Notes: generated from the sequence alone by a model not told the origin. A DNA stretch of 64,000 bases from Klebsiella aerogenes KCTC 2190 (GCF_000215745.1 NC_015663.1:2480001-2544000); one strand, 5' to 3'. Positions 43,890-54,177 are shown, counted from the first letter of the stretch. Program-made: numbers and translations.

Positions 43890-46028
43890 GTGAATATCAT
43901 CGCCATCATGGGGCCCCACGGCGTCTACCATAAAGACGAACCGATCAAAGAGCTGGAAGCCGCTCTGCAGAAGCAAGGATTCCAGACTATCTGGCCGCAA
44001 AACAGCGCCGACCTGCTGCAGTTTATCGAGCACAACCCGCGTATCTGCGGCGTGATCTTCGACTGGGACGAGTACAGCGTTGATTTATGCAGCGATATCA
44101 ATCGCCTGAATGAATATCTCCCACTGTATGCTTTTATCAATACGCACTCGACGATGGACGTCAGCAGCCAGGACCTGCGCATGGCGCTATGGTTCTTTGA
44201 ATATGCGCTGGGGCTGGCGGAAGATATCGCTACTCGTATTCGTCAGTATACCAACGAGTATCTGGACAACATCACGCCGCCATTTACCAAAGCGTTATTT
44301 AACTATGTGCAGGAGGGAAAATATACCTTTTGTACACCCGGACACATGGCGGGAACCGCCTATCAGAAAAGCCCGGTCGGCTGCCTGTTTTATGATTTCT
44401 TCGGCGGTAATACGCTGAAAGCCGATGTTTCTATCTCTGTTACCGAACTGGGGTCGCTGCTGGACCATACCGGCCCGCATCTGGAAGCGGAAGAGTATAT
44501 CGCTCGCGCCTTTGGCGCCGAGCAGAGCTACATGGTGACCAACGGCACCTCGACGTCGAATAAAATTGTCGGCATGTATTCGGCGCCCGCTGGCAGTACG
44601 TTGCTGATCGACCGTAACTGCCATAAATCGCTGGCGCATCTGTTGATGATGAGCGATATCGTGCCGCTGTGGTTAAAACCGACGCGTAACGCGCTGGGGA
44701 TCCTCGGCGGCATTCCGAAACGGGAATTTACCCGCGATAGCGTCCAGCACAAAGTAGAGACAACTCGCGGCGCGCAGTGGCCGGTGCATGCGGTGATCAC
44801 CAACTCCACCTATGACGGGCTGTTGTATAACACCACCTGGATTAAACAGACCCTTGACGTGCCGTCGATCCACTTCGATTCCGCCTGGGTGCCTTATACC
44901 CACTTTCACCCGATTTATCAGGGGAAAAGCGGCATGAGCGGCGATCGCGTACCGGGGAAAGTGATCTTCGAAACCCAGTCGACGCATAAAATGCTGGCGG
45001 CGTTGTCGCAGGCTTCGTTGATCCATATTAAAGGCAGCTACGATGAAGATACCTTCAATGAAGCCTTTATGATGCATACCTCTACCTCACCGAGCTATCC
45101 GATCGTCGCCTCGATAGAAACCGCAGCGGCGATGCTGCGCGGCAACTCCGGAAAACGCCTGATTCAGCGCTCCATCGAACGCGCGCTACATTTCCGTAAG
45201 GAGGTGCAGCGCTTGCGTGAGGAGGCCGACGGCTGGTTCTTTGATATCTGGCAACCGGAGGAGGTCGACGAAGCGCAATGCTGGCCAGTTTCCCCAGGAG
45301 AAGCGTGGCACGGATTCCAGGATGCCGATGACGACCATATGTTCCTCGATCCAGTAAAAGTCACCATTCTCACGCCGGGTATGGACGAGCAGGGCAATAT
45401 GGCGGAAGAGGGGATCCCGGCCGCGCTGGTGGCCAAATTCCTCGACGAGCGCGGCGTGGTGGTGGAGAAAACCGGGCCTTACAATCTGCTGTTCTTGTTC
45501 AGTATCGGTATCGATAAAACCCGGGCGATGGGCCTGCTGCGCGGTCTGACCGAGTTTAAACGCGCCTACGATCTCAACCTGAGGGTGAAAAATATGTTGC
45601 CGGATCTCTATGCTGAGGATCCTGACTTCTACCGCAATATGCGCATCCAGGATTTGGCGCAGGGGATCCACCGCCTGATCCGTCAGCATCAGCTCTCACA
45701 GCTGATGCTGCGGGCGTTCGACGTGCTGCCGGAGATGAAAATGACCCCGCATCAGGCCTGGCAGCGGCAGATTAAGGGCGAAGTCGAAACCATCGAACTG
45801 GAGAATCTGGTGGGGCGTATTTCGGCAAACATGATCCTGCCGTATCCGCCTGGCGTGCCGCTACTGATGCCGGGGGAGATGATCACCGAAGAGAGTCGCG
45901 CGGTGCTCGATTTCCTGTTGATGCTCTGTTCGATCGGTCGCCACTATCCAGGTTTTGAAACCGACATCCATGGGGCCAAACGTGATGAAGACGGCGTCTA
46001 CCGTGTACGAGTCTTAAAAAATAATTAG
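43890..46028 (+). CDS. ldcC: Constitutive lysine decarboxylase LdcC
   Basis: PLP enzyme that decarboxylates lysine to cadaverine. It has 712 residues (E. coli 713). Order: N-terminal wing/response-regulator-like domain (1-130), PLP core with the lysine in STHKMLAALSQ near residue 367, and C-terminal domain. The GTG start follows CAGGAGGAAAG. It lacks a cadB partner next door, unlike inducible cadA, which supports the ldcC call together with the accA-ldcC-yaeR context. Confidence 0.95.
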   Translation: MNIIAIMGPHGVYHKDEPIKELEAALQKQGFQTIWPQNSADLLQFIEHNPRICGVIFDWDEYSVDLCSDINRLNEYLPLYAFINTHSTMDVSSQDLRMALWFFEYALGLAEDIATRIRQYTNEYLDNITPPFTKALFNYVQEGKYTFCTPGHMAGTAYQKSPVGCLFYDFFGGNTLKADVSISVTELGSLLDHTGPHLEAEEYIARAFGAEQSYMVTNGTSTSNKIVGMYSAPAGSTLLIDRNCHKSLAHLLMMSDIVPLWLKPTRNALGILGGIPKREFTRDSVQHKVETTRGAQWPVHAVITNSTYDGLLYNTTWIKQTLDVPSIHFDSAWVPYTHFHPIYQGKSGMSGDRVPGKVIFETQSTHKMLAALSQASLIHIKGSYDEDTFNEAFMMHTSTSPSYPIVASIETAAAMLRGNSGKRLIQRSIERALHFRKEVQRLREEADGWFFDIWQPEEVDEAQCWPVSPGEAWHGFQDADDDHMFLDPVKVTILTPGMDEQGNMAEEGIPAALVAKFLDERGVVVEKTGPYNLLFLFSIGIDKTRAMGLLRGLTEFKRAYDLNLRVKNMLPDLYAEDPDFYRNMRIQDLAQGIHRLIRQHQLSQLMLRAFDVLPEMKMTPHQAWQRQIKGEVETIELENLVGRISANMILPYPPGVPLLMPGEMITEESRAVLDFLLMLCSIGRHYPGFETDIHGAKRDEDGVYRVRVLKNN

Positions 46029-46090
46029 GGGCTTGCGCGGCGGCGGGCGGCGCGAGTAACGTGTTGGGCTTCAACAGGAGGAGAACAACC

Positions 46091-46480
46091 ATGCTGGGTT
46101 TAAAACGGGTTCACCATATTGCCATCATCGCGACAGACTACGCGAAGAGCAAAGCGTTCTATTGCGACATCCTCGGGTTTACGCTGCAAAGCGAGTTCTA
46201 CCGCGCCGAGCGTGATTCGTGGAAGGGCGACCTGGCGCTGAACGGCGAGTACGTTATCGAGCTGTTTTCGTTCCCGTTCCCTCCTGCGCGCCCAAGCCGT
46301 CCGGAAGCCTGTGGTCTGCGCCACCTGGCGTTTAGCGTCGACGATATTGATGCCGCGGTTGCGCATTTGCAGGCGCATGGCGTCGCCTGTGAAGCTATCC
46401 GCATTGATCCGTTTACCGATAAGCGTTTCACCTTCTTCAACGATCCCGACGGCCTGCCGCTGGAGATTTACCAACAGTAA
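46091..46480 (+). CDS. yaeR: VOC (glyoxalase/dioxygenase superfamily) protein YaeR
   Basis: Small cytoplasmic protein of 129 residues, the E. coli length, made of paired beta-alpha-beta-beta-beta units of the vicinal oxygen chelate fold. Candidate metal ligands are the histidine in VHHIAII (residue 8 or 9), the glutamate in YVIELFS, the histidine in LRHLAFS and the glutamate near PLEIYQQ. The enzymatic reaction is not known. The ATG at 46091 follows AGGAGGAG; an in-frame ATG 30 bases upstream is rejected. Confidence 0.93.
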   Translation: MLGLKRVHHIAIIATDYAKSKAFYCDILGFTLQSEFYRAERDSWKGDLALNGEYVIELFSFPFPPARPSRPEACGLRHLAFSVDDIDAAVAHLQAHGVACEAIRIDPFTDKRFTFFNDPDGLPLEIYQQ

Positions 46481-46548
46481 TACTTGCCAGAACCAGCCCT
46501 GGCGCGTAACGTGCCGGGCTATCTCTTCTTAGCTGCGTACGCACGATC

Positions 46549-47850
46549 ATGACGCCGGATATTGCCTCATCGCTTCGACCACATCGTCAGTTTTTGCTGG
46601 CCTTCAGCGGCGGCCTGGACTCAACCGTCCTGCTGCACCGGCTGGTACGCTGGCGCCAGCGTGAGCCAGCGATTCAGCTGCGCGCGATTCACATTCACCA
46701 CGGCCTGAGCGCCAACGCTGACCAGTGGGTTGAGCATTGCGAACAGATTTGCCTGCAGTGGCAGGTACCGTTACAGGTGGTGCGCGTGACGCTGGCGGAT
46801 GAGGGGTTGGGGATTGAAGCGCATGCTCGCCAGGCGCGCTATCAGGCTTTCCGTGAGGCGCTGCTGCCAGGCGAGGCGTTATTGACGGCACAACATCTCG
46901 ACGACCAATGCGAGACCTTCCTGCTGGCGCTTAAGCGCGGTAGCGGCCCGACCGGCTTGTCGGCGATGGCCGCCAGTAGCGAGTTCGCTGGCGGAAAATT
47001 GCTACGTCCGCTGCTCAATGAGAGCCGTGAATCCCTGCATCAATGGGCGCTGACTCATCAACTGCGGTGGATTGAAGACGAAAGTAATCAGGACGATGCC
47101 TACGATCGCAACTTTCTGCGCCTGCGAGTACTGCCGCTGCTGAGCGAGCGCTGGCCGCATTTTCCCGAGGCCGTCGCCCGCAGTGCCAGCTTATGTGGCG
47201 AACAGGAACAGTTGCTTGATGAAATGCTGTCGGCGGAGCTTGCCGCGCTGGTTGATGAGCGTGGTTCGCTGGCGATAGAACCGCTGAGCGCGATGAGCGC
47301 GCCGCGTCGTGCGGCGCTGTTGCGCCGCTGGCTGGCATCCCAACAGGCGCCGATGCCGTCGCGCGAAATGCCGGAGCGCATCTGGCAGGAAGTGGCGCTG
47401 GCGCGTGAAGACGCCGCGCCTTGTCTGCGGTTAGGCGGTTTTGCCGTCCGGCGCTACCAGCAGCGCTTGTTTTGGGTAAAGCATCTGGCAAGCCTGACGG
47501 AACGGGAAATACCATGGGGTGATGCGACTAAAGCGCTGACACTACCGGAAACGCTGGGAGAACTGGCGTTGCAGCCCGGTGGGCCGCTACGCGCGCCACG
47601 CGCGGATGAACCGGTATCGATACGTTTTCGCGCCAGCGGTAATCTGCACATCGTCGGGCGTCCGGGCGGGCGTAAGCTTAAGAAAATCTGGCAGGAAATG
47701 GCGGTCGCGCCCTGGCGTCGCGATACCACGCCACTATTGTTTTATGGCGAAACGTTGATCGCGGCGGCCGATGGGCTGTTTGTCACCAGAGAGGGGCAAG
47801 TACAGGAAGGCGAGGGGTTACAGCTGGTATGGCGGAAAACGGGCGGCTAA
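46549..47850 (+). CDS. tilS: tRNA(Ile)-lysidine synthase TilS
   Basis: Essential enzyme that converts the wobble C34 of tRNA-Ile(CAU) to lysidine, switching it from Met to Ile decoding. It has 433 residues (E. coli 432). The PP-loop SGGLDS is at residues 20-25 in the N-terminal N-type ATP pyrophosphatase domain; the two C-terminal domains bind tRNA ([15 protein letters not shown] near residue 370). The extreme N-terminus differs from E. coli and no clear Shine-Dalgarno site precedes the ATG, so the start is the least certain part. Confidence 0.95.
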   Translation: MTPDIASSLRPHRQFLLAFSGGLDSTVLLHRLVRWRQREPAIQLRAIHIHHGLSANADQWVEHCEQICLQWQVPLQVVRVTLADEGLGIEAHARQARYQAFREALLPGEALLTAQHLDDQCETFLLALKRGSGPTGLSAMAASSEFAGGKLLRPLLNESRESLHQWALTHQLRWIEDESNQDDAYDRNFLRLRVLPLLSERWPHFPEAVARSASLCGEQEQLLDEMLSAELAALVDERGSLAIEPLSAMSAPRRAALLRRWLASQQAPMPSREMPERIWQEVALAREDAAPCLRLGGFAVRRYQQRLFWVKHLASLTEREIPWGDATKALTLPETLGELALQPGGPLRAPRADEPVSIRFRASGNLHIVGRPGGRKLKKIWQEMAVAPWRRDTTPLLFYGETLIAAADGLFVTREGQVQEGEGLQLVWRKTGG

Positions 47851-47858
47851 GCCGCCCG
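47840..47858. terminator. Hairpin overlapping the tilS 3' end
   Basis: CGGGCGGC and GCCGCCCG pair around TAA, which is the tilS stop codon itself. No T-run follows. It lies between the convergent tilS and rof and may block read-through both ways. Confidence 0.45.
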
Positions 47859-47865
47859 ATGGGCT

Positions 47866-48126
47866 TCAGGATTCGCTGACCACCACGGTGCCGATTTCAG
47901 GATGGCTGAAACTGGCGATTTTATCCAGACGTAGCTCACGGACGTTACCGCCAAGTTCTACCACCAGATACTCGACATTTTTACGCGAGATAAGATCGTT
48001 TGCTTTGGCCTGCAGCTGTTCACCATCTTTCAGGGCCAGCGCCAGCACCAGGTGATGCTGGCAGGCAAGCTCGAGGTTGTCATAATCATCGCAGTTAATG
48101 GGTTGATAAGTATCATTCATTGACAT
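47866..48126 (-). CDS. rof: Rho-binding antiterminator Rof
   Basis: Small protein that binds transcription terminator Rho and inhibits it. It has 86 residues with the E. coli start [17 protein letters not shown]; a second ATG two codons later is possible. The chain forms an Sm-like beta barrel by family knowledge. It overlaps the end of yaeP by 14 bases on the same strand, so the two are translationally coupled. Confidence 0.93.
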   Translation of the reverse strand: MSMNDTYQPINCDDYDNLELACQHHLVLALALKDGEQLQAKANDLISRKNVEYLVVELGGNVRELRLDKIASFSHPEIGTVVVSES

Positions 48127-48313
48127 AATCGCTCACCAATAAGTTTGCTGCCGCATAAGCGGCCTTTTCCCTGACTGACTCCGAAAGGGCCTGATCCGCC
48201 GCAACCTCATTTAATACTTTCAACACGCAGCCCAGCGCATCCGGGATATACCCTAAGTCTCCGCTGGCTATTTCCGCATACCGCTTGCGTATTAACTCAC
48301 AATATTGATCCAC
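48113..48313 (-). CDS. yaeP: UPF0253 protein YaeP
   Basis: Helical protein of 66 residues, exactly the E. coli length, with no known function. It begins [18 protein letters not shown] and is mostly charged or small residues. It is the first gene of a yaeP-rof pair, divergent from yaeQ across 196 bases. Its constant pairing with rof suggests a link to Rho control, which is inference. Confidence 0.9.
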   Translation of the reverse strand: MDQYCELIRKRYAEIASGDLGYIPDALGCVLKVLNEVAADQALSESVREKAAYAAANLLVSDYVNE

Positions 48314-48509
48314 ATGCCCTCCTGTCAGCGTTCTGACTTAACCGTGGGATGCAAGTTTAAGCCTACGAAGATAAACTCTGTTTAGCAAGGTGACTATACC
48401 ATAGTCATCTAAGCAATATCAGCAGGATGAAAGGAGGACCCGCGATTGACGACAGCCTTTTGTCGCTAGTTTCGCTACAATGTATGCCATTTTTTTCAGG
48501 AGTTTATTC

Positions 48510-49055
48510 ATGGCGCTGAAAGCGACGATTTATAAAGCTGTGGTTAACGTTGCCGATTTGGATCGCAACCAGTTTCTGGATGCTAACCTGACGCTGGCGC
48601 AACATCCTTCCGAAACCCAGGAGCGTATGATGCTGCGCCTGCTGGCGTGGATAAAATATGCCAACGAGCGCCTGCAGTTCACCCGCGGGTTGTCCTCGGA
48701 TGATGAACCGGAGCTATGGCAGTTAAACGACCATTTGGGCATCGATCTGTGGATTGAGCTGGGGCTGCCGGACGAGAAGCGCCTCAAGAAAGCCTGCTCG
48801 CGGGCGCAGGAGGTGGCGCTATTCGCCTATAATAGCAGGGCGGCTGAAATCTGGTGGCAGCAGAATCAGAATAAGCTTGCGGCGTATCCGAAGCTGACCA
48901 TCTGGTATCTTGATGATGCGCAACTGGCGCTGCTGAGCGCTTTTGCCGATCGCACCATGACGCTGCAGGCAACCCTGCAGGACGGCGGCATCTGGTTATC
49001 CGACGATCGGAATAATCTGGAAATTCATTTAACGGCCTGGCAGCAGCCGGCATGA
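48510..49055 (+). CDS. yaeQ: PD-(D/E)XK-fold protein YaeQ
   Basis: Protein of 181 residues, the E. coli length. Family members have a restriction-endonuclease-like fold; E. coli yaeQ was described as able to suppress loss of the elongation factor RfaH, but a direct function is not settled. The ATG at 48510 gives the conserved [10 protein letters not shown] start; the upstream in-frame ATG at 48480 is rejected. Its stop overlaps arfB by four bases (ATGA). Confidence 0.93.
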   Translation: MALKATIYKAVVNVADLDRNQFLDANLTLAQHPSETQERMMLRLLAWIKYANERLQFTRGLSSDDEPELWQLNDHLGIDLWIELGLPDEKRLKKACSRAQEVALFAYNSRAAEIWWQQNQNKLAAYPKLTIWYLDDAQLALLSAFADRTMTLQATLQDGGIWLSDDRNNLEIHLTAWQQPA

Positions 49056-49465
49056 TCATGATTAGCCGCAGCGTTTCCATCCCGGATGAGGAGATTTCGC
49101 TTACCGGGGTCCGCGCACAGGGGGCGGGCGGTCAGCACGTGAATAAGGCTTCGACGGCGATTCACTTACGTTTTGATATTAAAGCATCGAGCCTGCCGGA
49201 GTTTTATAAAGAGCGTCTGCTTGCCGCCAGTCACCACTTAATTTCTGCTGACGGTGTGGTTATCATTAAGGCTCAGGAATATCGCAGCCAGGAGATGAAC
49301 CGCGAAGCGGCGATCTCGCGGCTGGTTGCGTTAATAAAAGAATTAACCGCAGTGCAAAAAAGCCGCCGGGAGACGCGACCGACTCGGGCGTCAAAAGAGC
49401 GACGACTTGCCTCCAAGGCGCAAAAGTCCTCAGTCAAAGCGCTGCGTGGGAAAGTTCGCCATTGA
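49052..49465 (+). CDS. arfB: Alternative ribosome-rescue factor ArfB
   Basis: Peptidyl-tRNA hydrolase that rescues ribosomes stalled on non-stop mRNA. It has 137 residues (E. coli 140). The catalytic GGQ is at residues 26-28 in AQGAGGQHV, as in release factors, and the basic C-terminal tail ([18 protein letters not shown]) that enters the mRNA channel is intact. The C-terminus is slightly shorter than E. coli. It is translationally coupled to yaeQ. Confidence 0.95.
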   Translation: MIMISRSVSIPDEEISLTGVRAQGAGGQHVNKASTAIHLRFDIKASSLPEFYKERLLAASHHLISADGVVIIKAQEYRSQEMNREAAISRLVALIKELTAVQKSRRETRPTRASKERRLASKAQKSSVKALRGKVRH

Positions 49466-49507
49466 GAGGCGTGGCGGACGGGTGGAATGGATTATAAGGA
49501 ATTCACA

Positions 49508-50206
49508 GTGAAGAAAATTGTATTTTCGCTCGCAGCGGCCTGTTCGCTCTTTGCGCTGTTTGGCTGTAACCATCGCGCTGAGGTGGAGACGGTACAGCCG
49601 ACGGCAATGGAAGAGCTGAAGCCGATGCAGCAAAGCTGGCGCGGTATTTTGCCTTGCGCGGATTGCGAAGGGATTGAGACCTCGTTATTTCTTGAGAAAG
49701 ACGGCACCTGGGTAATGAACGAACGTTATCAGGGCGTTAGCCGCGAGCCGTCATCTTTCGCTTCGTATGGCACCTGGGCGCGTACCGCTGATAAGCTAGT
49801 GCTGACCAACAGTAAAGGCGAGAAATCTTACTATCGGGCGAAAGGCGATAAGCTTGAGATGCTCGATCGCGACGGCAACCCGATTAACTCTGCGCTTAAC
49901 TATACGCTGGAGTCGGTGAAGGCCAGCCTGCCGACGACGCCGATGGCGATGCGCGGGATGTATTTCTATATGGCGGATGCGGCAACCTTTACCGATTGTG
50001 TGACGGGTAAAACGGTAGCCGTGGCAAATAATGCCCAGCTTGAGCGAGATTATGCCGCTGCGCGCGGGACGGATACTCGTCCGGTATTGCTGGTGGTTGA
50101 AGGACACTTCACGCTTGAAGCGAATCCCGATACCGGCGAGATGATGAAAACGCTAATGACGGATAAAGACAGCAAATTTATTCCGGGTAAAGACTGCGGT
50201 AATTAA
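49508..50206 (+). CDS. nlpE: Outer-membrane lipoprotein NlpE, Cpx activator
   Basis: Lipoprotein that signals surface contact and lipoprotein-sorting faults to the CpxA sensor. It has 232 residues from a GTG start at 49508 after ATAAGGAA. The lipobox ALFGC places the lipidated cysteine at residue 20. The N-terminal barrel carries the conserved CADC pair in LPCADCEGIE, and a second cysteine pair is in the C-terminal domain. An ATG at 49487 would add seven residues ahead of the signal peptide and is rejected. Confidence 0.95.
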   Translation: MKKIVFSLAAACSLFALFGCNHRAEVETVQPTAMEELKPMQQSWRGILPCADCEGIETSLFLEKDGTWVMNERYQGVSREPSSFASYGTWARTADKLVLTNSKGEKSYYRAKGDKLEMLDRDGNPINSALNYTLESVKASLPTTPMAMRGMYFYMADAATFTDCVTGKTVAVANNAQLERDYAAARGTDTRPVLLVVEGHFTLEANPDTGEMMKTLMTDKDSKFIPGKDCGN

Positions 50207-50224
50207 TTCTTGCAGTTGCTATAA

Positions 50225-50252
50225 AAAAGGCCTCGCTATTGCGAGGCCTTTT
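50225..50252. terminator. Bidirectional terminator between nlpE and proS
   Basis: AAAAGGCCTCGC and GCGAGGCCTTTT form a perfect 12-bp stem with a TATT loop between the convergent nlpE and proS. Confidence 0.92.
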
Positions 50253-50268
50253 AGCTTTTAAGGGGAAA

Positions 50269-51987
50269 TTACCCCTTAATTTGCTGCACCAGGTAGTTCA
50301 CGATATCCCCGGTCTTAATCAGCTGCTTCTCGCCGTTGCGACGATGTTTGTATTCGATATCATCGTTGTCGAGGTTACGGTCGCCCAGCACGATGGTGTG
50401 CGGGATGCCGATCAGCTCCATATCGGCGAACATCACGCCAGGACGCTCTTTACGGTCGTCCATCAGCACGTCGATGCCATGTGCGCGCAGCTCGGCGTAG
50501 AGCTTCTCGGCCAGCTCCTGCACGCGATAGGACTTGTGCATGTTCATCGGCAAAATAGCGACCTGGAACGGCGCGATGGCGTCCGGCCAGATAATGCCGC
50601 GATCGTCAAAGTTCTGCTCAATAGCGGCGGCCACCACGCGGGTCACCCCAATACCGTAGCAGCCCATGGTCAGGACCTGGTTGCGGCCGTCTTCACCCTG
50701 TACCGCGGCATTCATCGCCTGCGAGTACTTGGTGCCCAACTGGAAGATGTGTCCCACTTCGATACCACGCTTGATAAGCAGAGTACCTTTACCATCCGGG
50801 CTCGGATCGCCGGCAACGACATTACGAATATCAGCAACTTCCGGAGTCGCGACATCGCGATCCCAGTTAATGCCAAAATAGTGTTTGCCATCGATGTTGG
50901 CGCCAGCGGCAAAATCGCTCATGGCCGCGACGGTACGGTCGATAACCACCGGAATCGGCATATTAACCGGGCCGAGAGAACCTGGCCCCGCGTTAACAAT
51001 AGCGCGGATCTCTTCTTCGCTGGCGAAGGTCAGCGGGCTGGCGACCTGCGGCAGTTTTTCCGCTTTTACTTCGTTGAGTTCATGATCGCCGCGTACCAGC
51101 AGGGCGACCAGCGGGTAGCTGCTATCTTCTACCGCTTTCACCAGCAGGGTCTTAACGGTTTTTTCGATTGGCAGATTGAACTGCTCAACCAGCTCGGCGA
51201 TGGTTTTCGCGTTCGGCGTGTCTACCAGCGTCATTTCTTGCGTCGCGGCTGCGCGCGGCTCTTTCGGCGCGACGGCTTCGGCAAACTCAATGTTCGCCGC
51301 GTAGTCGGAGCTGTCAGAGAAGATCACGTCATCTTCGCCGCTCTGCGCCAGTACCTGGAACTCATGGGAAGCGCTACCGCCGATCGAACCGGTGTCAGCC
51401 TGTACCGCGCGGAAATCCAGCCCCATACGGCTGAAGATTTTGCTGTAAGCGGTATACATCGCGTCGTAGGTTTCCTGCAGCGATTCCTGAGAGGTATGGA
51501 AAGAGTAAGCATCTTTCATCAGGAACTCACGGGAGCGCATCACGCCGAAACGCGGGCGAACTTCATCGCGGAACTTGGTCTGAATCTGATAAAAGTTCAG
51601 CGGCAGCTGTTTGTACGAGTTCAGCTCATTGCGAATCAGGTCAGTAATGACCTCTTCGTGAGTCGGCCCGAGGACGAATGGGCGATCGCCACGATCGGCA
51701 ATGCGCAGCAGCTCAGGGCCATATTGCTCCCAGCGACCGCTCTCCTGCCACAGTTCAGAAGGCTGAACTACCGGCATTAACACCTCGATAGCACCGGCGT
51801 TGTTCATCTCTTCACGCACGATGTTCTCGACTTTTTTCAGAACGCGCACGCCGGTCGGCAGCCAGGTGTACAACCCTGAGGCCAGCTTGCGGATCATCCC
51901 GGCGCGTAGCATCAGCTGATGGCTGATGACTTCGGCGTCGGCAGGTGTCTCCTTCAGAGTGGAGAGCAGATATTGGCTAGTACGCAT
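50269..51987 (-). CDS. proS: Prolyl-tRNA synthetase
   Basis: Class II aminoacyl-tRNA synthetase. It has 572 residues, the E. coli length. Motif 2 region [17 protein letters not shown] lies near residues 138-154, the inserted editing domain (about 225-405) removes mischarged alanine, and the anticodon-binding domain is C-terminal. The ATG is preceded by a run without strong SD. It is the first gene of a minus-strand stretch that continues with trmO-rcsF upstream as a separate unit. Confidence 0.97.
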   Translation of the reverse strand: MRTSQYLLSTLKETPADAEVISHQLMLRAGMIRKLASGLYTWLPTGVRVLKKVENIVREEMNNAGAIEVLMPVVQPSELWQESGRWEQYGPELLRIADRGDRPFVLGPTHEEVITDLIRNELNSYKQLPLNFYQIQTKFRDEVRPRFGVMRSREFLMKDAYSFHTSQESLQETYDAMYTAYSKIFSRMGLDFRAVQADTGSIGGSASHEFQVLAQSGEDDVIFSDSSDYAANIEFAEAVAPKEPRAAATQEMTLVDTPNAKTIAELVEQFNLPIEKTVKTLLVKAVEDSSYPLVALLVRGDHELNEVKAEKLPQVASPLTFASEEEIRAIVNAGPGSLGPVNMPIPVVIDRTVAAMSDFAAGANIDGKHYFGINWDRDVATPEVADIRNVVAGDPSPDGKGTLLIKRGIEVGHIFQLGTKYSQAMNAAVQGEDGRNQVLTMGCYGIGVTRVVAAAIEQNFDDRGIIWPDAIAPFQVAILPMNMHKSYRVQELAEKLYAELRAHGIDVLMDDRKERPGVMFADMELIGIPHTIVLGDRNLDNDDIEYKHRRNGEKQLIKTGDIVNYLVQQIKG

Positions 51988-52098
51988 GTTGTTACGGTTC
52001 CATTTGGACGATCGGAACAGGCTGGAGAGCCAGCCTGAAACAAAAAAGTGGTTTAGTTTACCAGTGTGGCAAAGATGCCAAAAGAGAGGAAAATAAAA

Positions 52099-52806
52099 TT
52101 AGCGCGGTTCGAGAGAAAAGACTTCAAAACCGGAGGGGATTACCCGCCAGCGCACGTTGAAATCGAGCAACCAGACGGCGTAGGTTTTCCCTGCTTCTTC
52201 CTCTTTGCGATAAGCCGGACGCGGATCCTGCGCCAGTACTTCACGGATAAACGCTTTGATATGCGGGTAGCGTTTTTCCAGCGTCAGTAACTGTGCTTCT
52301 ATTTCTGGCGTAAAGCTGACATTCATGCTTGCCAGCGGCGCCTGTTGCGCATAGCTAGCGCTGGCATCAGGAAGGGCTTCGGCAAAGGGAAGATAAGGTT
52401 TGATATCAACCACCGGCGTGCCGTCAACGAGATCGAGGCTGCCAAGTTCCAGTATTACCTGATCCTTCTGGCAGCGAACGCCTTTCAGTTCAACCAGCGA
52501 CATGCCGATAGGGTTGGGGCGAAATGTCGAGCGGGTCGCGAAGACGCCCATGCGCGCGTTGCCGCCAAGGCGGGGAGGGCGCACGGTCGGGCGCCAGCCG
52601 CCAGCCATGGTCTGATGAAAGACGAACAGCACCCACAGGTGGCTGAAGTTTTCCAGTCCACGCACGGCGTCAGCCTGGTTATAGGGCGCGAGCAGATGAA
52701 GTTCTCCGCCGCCGTGTTCAACCAGACCAGGCTGGCGAGGAACGGCAAACTTCTCTTTATACGGCGAGCGGATGACGCCTATCTGCGCGAACTGAAATGC
52801 ACTCAT
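52099..52806 (-). CDS. trmO: tRNA (adenine37-N6)-methyltransferase TrmO
   Basis: SAM-dependent enzyme that methylates t6A37 of tRNA-Thr(GGU). It has 235 residues, the E. coli length (formerly TsaA/YaeB). The N-terminal beta-barrel has the conserved GVIRSPYKEKFAVPRQPGL and the RPNPIGMSLVEL segment near residue 95; the C-terminal domain (about 165-235) binds tRNA. Its start overlaps the end of rcsF by four bases, implying one transcript. Confidence 0.95.
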   Translation of the reverse strand: MSAFQFAQIGVIRSPYKEKFAVPRQPGLVEHGGGELHLLAPYNQADAVRGLENFSHLWVLFVFHQTMAGGWRPTVRPPRLGGNARMGVFATRSTFRPNPIGMSLVELKGVRCQKDQVILELGSLDLVDGTPVVDIKPYLPFAEALPDASASYAQQAPLASMNVSFTPEIEAQLLTLEKRYPHIKAFIREVLAQDPRPAYRKEEEAGKTYAVWLLDFNVRWRVIPSGFEVFSLEPR

Positions 52807-53210
52807 TGCGCCGAGACGTTAAGCGCTGAACCCAGGCAAACGGCCTGACGGTAGCAGCCTGGCGTACCGCTGGTCACTTCGCAGCTGTGCAGCAGCACGG
52901 CGTTGGCCTTCATTTTGGCCGCGTTGATTTGCATGCGTTTACGGGCGGTCGGGATGTTCGGCGGGGAGTCCTGGTTTGAAGCCTGGCATGATTCGCCGCT
53001 CACTTCACCCAGATCGCGGAAGGGTTTCCCAACCAGCGCGGCGGCATCGGTGTAGATTCTGACCGGCGCGGGACGTGAGACTTTTGGTTTAGCCGTTTCC
53101 GTCTGGACTGGCGTGGTTGCGGTGCTTTTAACAGGCTCAACGGGGGATCTGCTTAGCATAGAACAACCGCTTAACATGAGTGCTAACAAACAGACCGGTA
53201 AAGCACGCAT
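52803..53210 (-). CDS. rcsF: Outer-membrane lipoprotein RcsF
   Basis: Sensor that reports lipopolysaccharide and peptidoglycan stress to IgaA and the Rcs phosphorelay. It has 135 residues (E. coli 134). The lipobox LSGC places the lipidated cysteine at residue 16; a proline-rich linker (25-50) follows, then the folded domain with four cysteines that form the two family disulfides. Together with nlpE it puts two outer-membrane stress sensors within 4 kb. Confidence 0.96.
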   Translation of the reverse strand: MRALPVCLLALMLSGCSMLSRSPVEPVKSTATTPVQTETAKPKVSRPAPVRIYTDAAALVGKPFRDLGEVSGESCQASNQDSPPNIPTARKRMQINAAKMKANAVLLHSCEVTSGTPGCYRQAVCLGSALNVSAQ

Positions 53211-53273
53211 AGTATTTCCTCAATGAATTATAAAACAGGGCGCTATTGAATCAGGTGCTTGCAAAAATGACAA

Positions 53274-53292
53274 GACGGGCATAAAGCCCGTC
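53274..53292 (-). terminator. Terminator-like hairpin after metQ
   Basis: GACGGGC and GCCCGTC form a seven-bp stem with a five-base loop. On the minus strand it is followed by TTGTCATTTTT. It lies about 27 bases past the metQ stop. Confidence 0.6.
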
Positions 53293-53318
53293 CTGAATGA
53301 TATTACGCTGAAAGCAGA

Positions 53319-54134
53319 TTACCAGCCTTTCACTGCGCCGCCGTTAAAGATTTTGTTAGCGGCTTCGTAAACTTCATCGCTTTGGTAAGCCTGAACAAAT
53401 TTCTTAACATTTTCCGCGTCTTTATTATCTTCGCGGGCGACGATCAGGTTTACGTACGGCGAGTTTTTGTCTTCAACGAAGATACCGTCTTTCGCCGGCG
53501 TCAGGCCAATCTGGCTGGCGTAGGTGGTGTTGATGACTGCCAGAGCGATCTGCGCGTCGTCCAGAGAACGCGGCAGCTGCGGTGCTTCCAGCTCAACGAT
53601 CTTCAGGTTTTTCGGGTTCTCAACCACATCCAGAGACGTCGGCAGCAGACCTACGCCTTCTTTCAGTTTAATCAGACCCACTTGCTGCAGCAGCAGCAGG
53701 GAACGGCCGAGGTTGGTCGGATCGTTCGGTACGGCAATCTGTGAGCCCGGCTGCAGTTCGTCCAGAGATTTGATTTTCTTCGAGTAGCCAGCGATCGGAT
53801 AGACGAAGGTGTTGCCGACGGAAACCAGCTTATAACCGCGGTCTTTAATCTGCTGGTCGAGATATGGTTTGTGCTGGAAGGCGTTAACGTCGATGTCGCC
53901 TTTGCTCAGCGCTTCGTTCGGCAACACGTAGTCGTTGAAGGTCACCAGCTCAACGTCAAGGCCATACTTCTCTTTTGCCACTTTCTGCGCGACTTCAGCA
54001 ACCTGCTGTTCCGCACCGACGATCACGCCGACTTTAATATGGTTAGGATCTTTTTCATCCTGACCGCAACCCACCAGAGCCAGAGAACCGATTAATGCGC
54101 CAACTGCCGCAAAGGTTTTGAAATTAAAGGCCAT
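53319..54134 (-). CDS. metQ: D/L-methionine-binding lipoprotein MetQ
   Basis: Substrate-binding lipoprotein of the methionine ABC importer, anchored on the periplasmic side of the inner membrane. It has 271 residues, the E. coli length. The lipobox ALVGC places the lipidated cysteine at residue 23. The NLPA-family body has the conserved TFVYPIAGYS and NDPTNLGRSL segments. It is the last gene of metNIQ, 43 bases after metI. Confidence 0.97.
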   Translation of the reverse strand: MAFNFKTFAAVGALIGSLALVGCGQDEKDPNHIKVGVIVGAEQQVAEVAQKVAKEKYGLDVELVTFNDYVLPNEALSKGDIDVNAFQHKPYLDQQIKDRGYKLVSVGNTFVYPIAGYSKKIKSLDELQPGSQIAVPNDPTNLGRSLLLLQQVGLIKLKEGVGLLPTSLDVVENPKNLKIVELEAPQLPRSLDDAQIALAVINTTYASQIGLTPAKDGIFVEDKNSPYVNLIVAREDNKDAENVKKFVQAYQSDEVYEAANKIFNGGAVKGW

Positions 54135-54177
54135 GTTATTTCCTTCCTGTAAGAATTAGTGTTGTGTGTCAATAACG

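Noticed and set aside
50239..51780. A 513-residue open frame antisense to proS
   Set aside because: It is a shadow of proS, and it also spans the nlpE-proS terminator.
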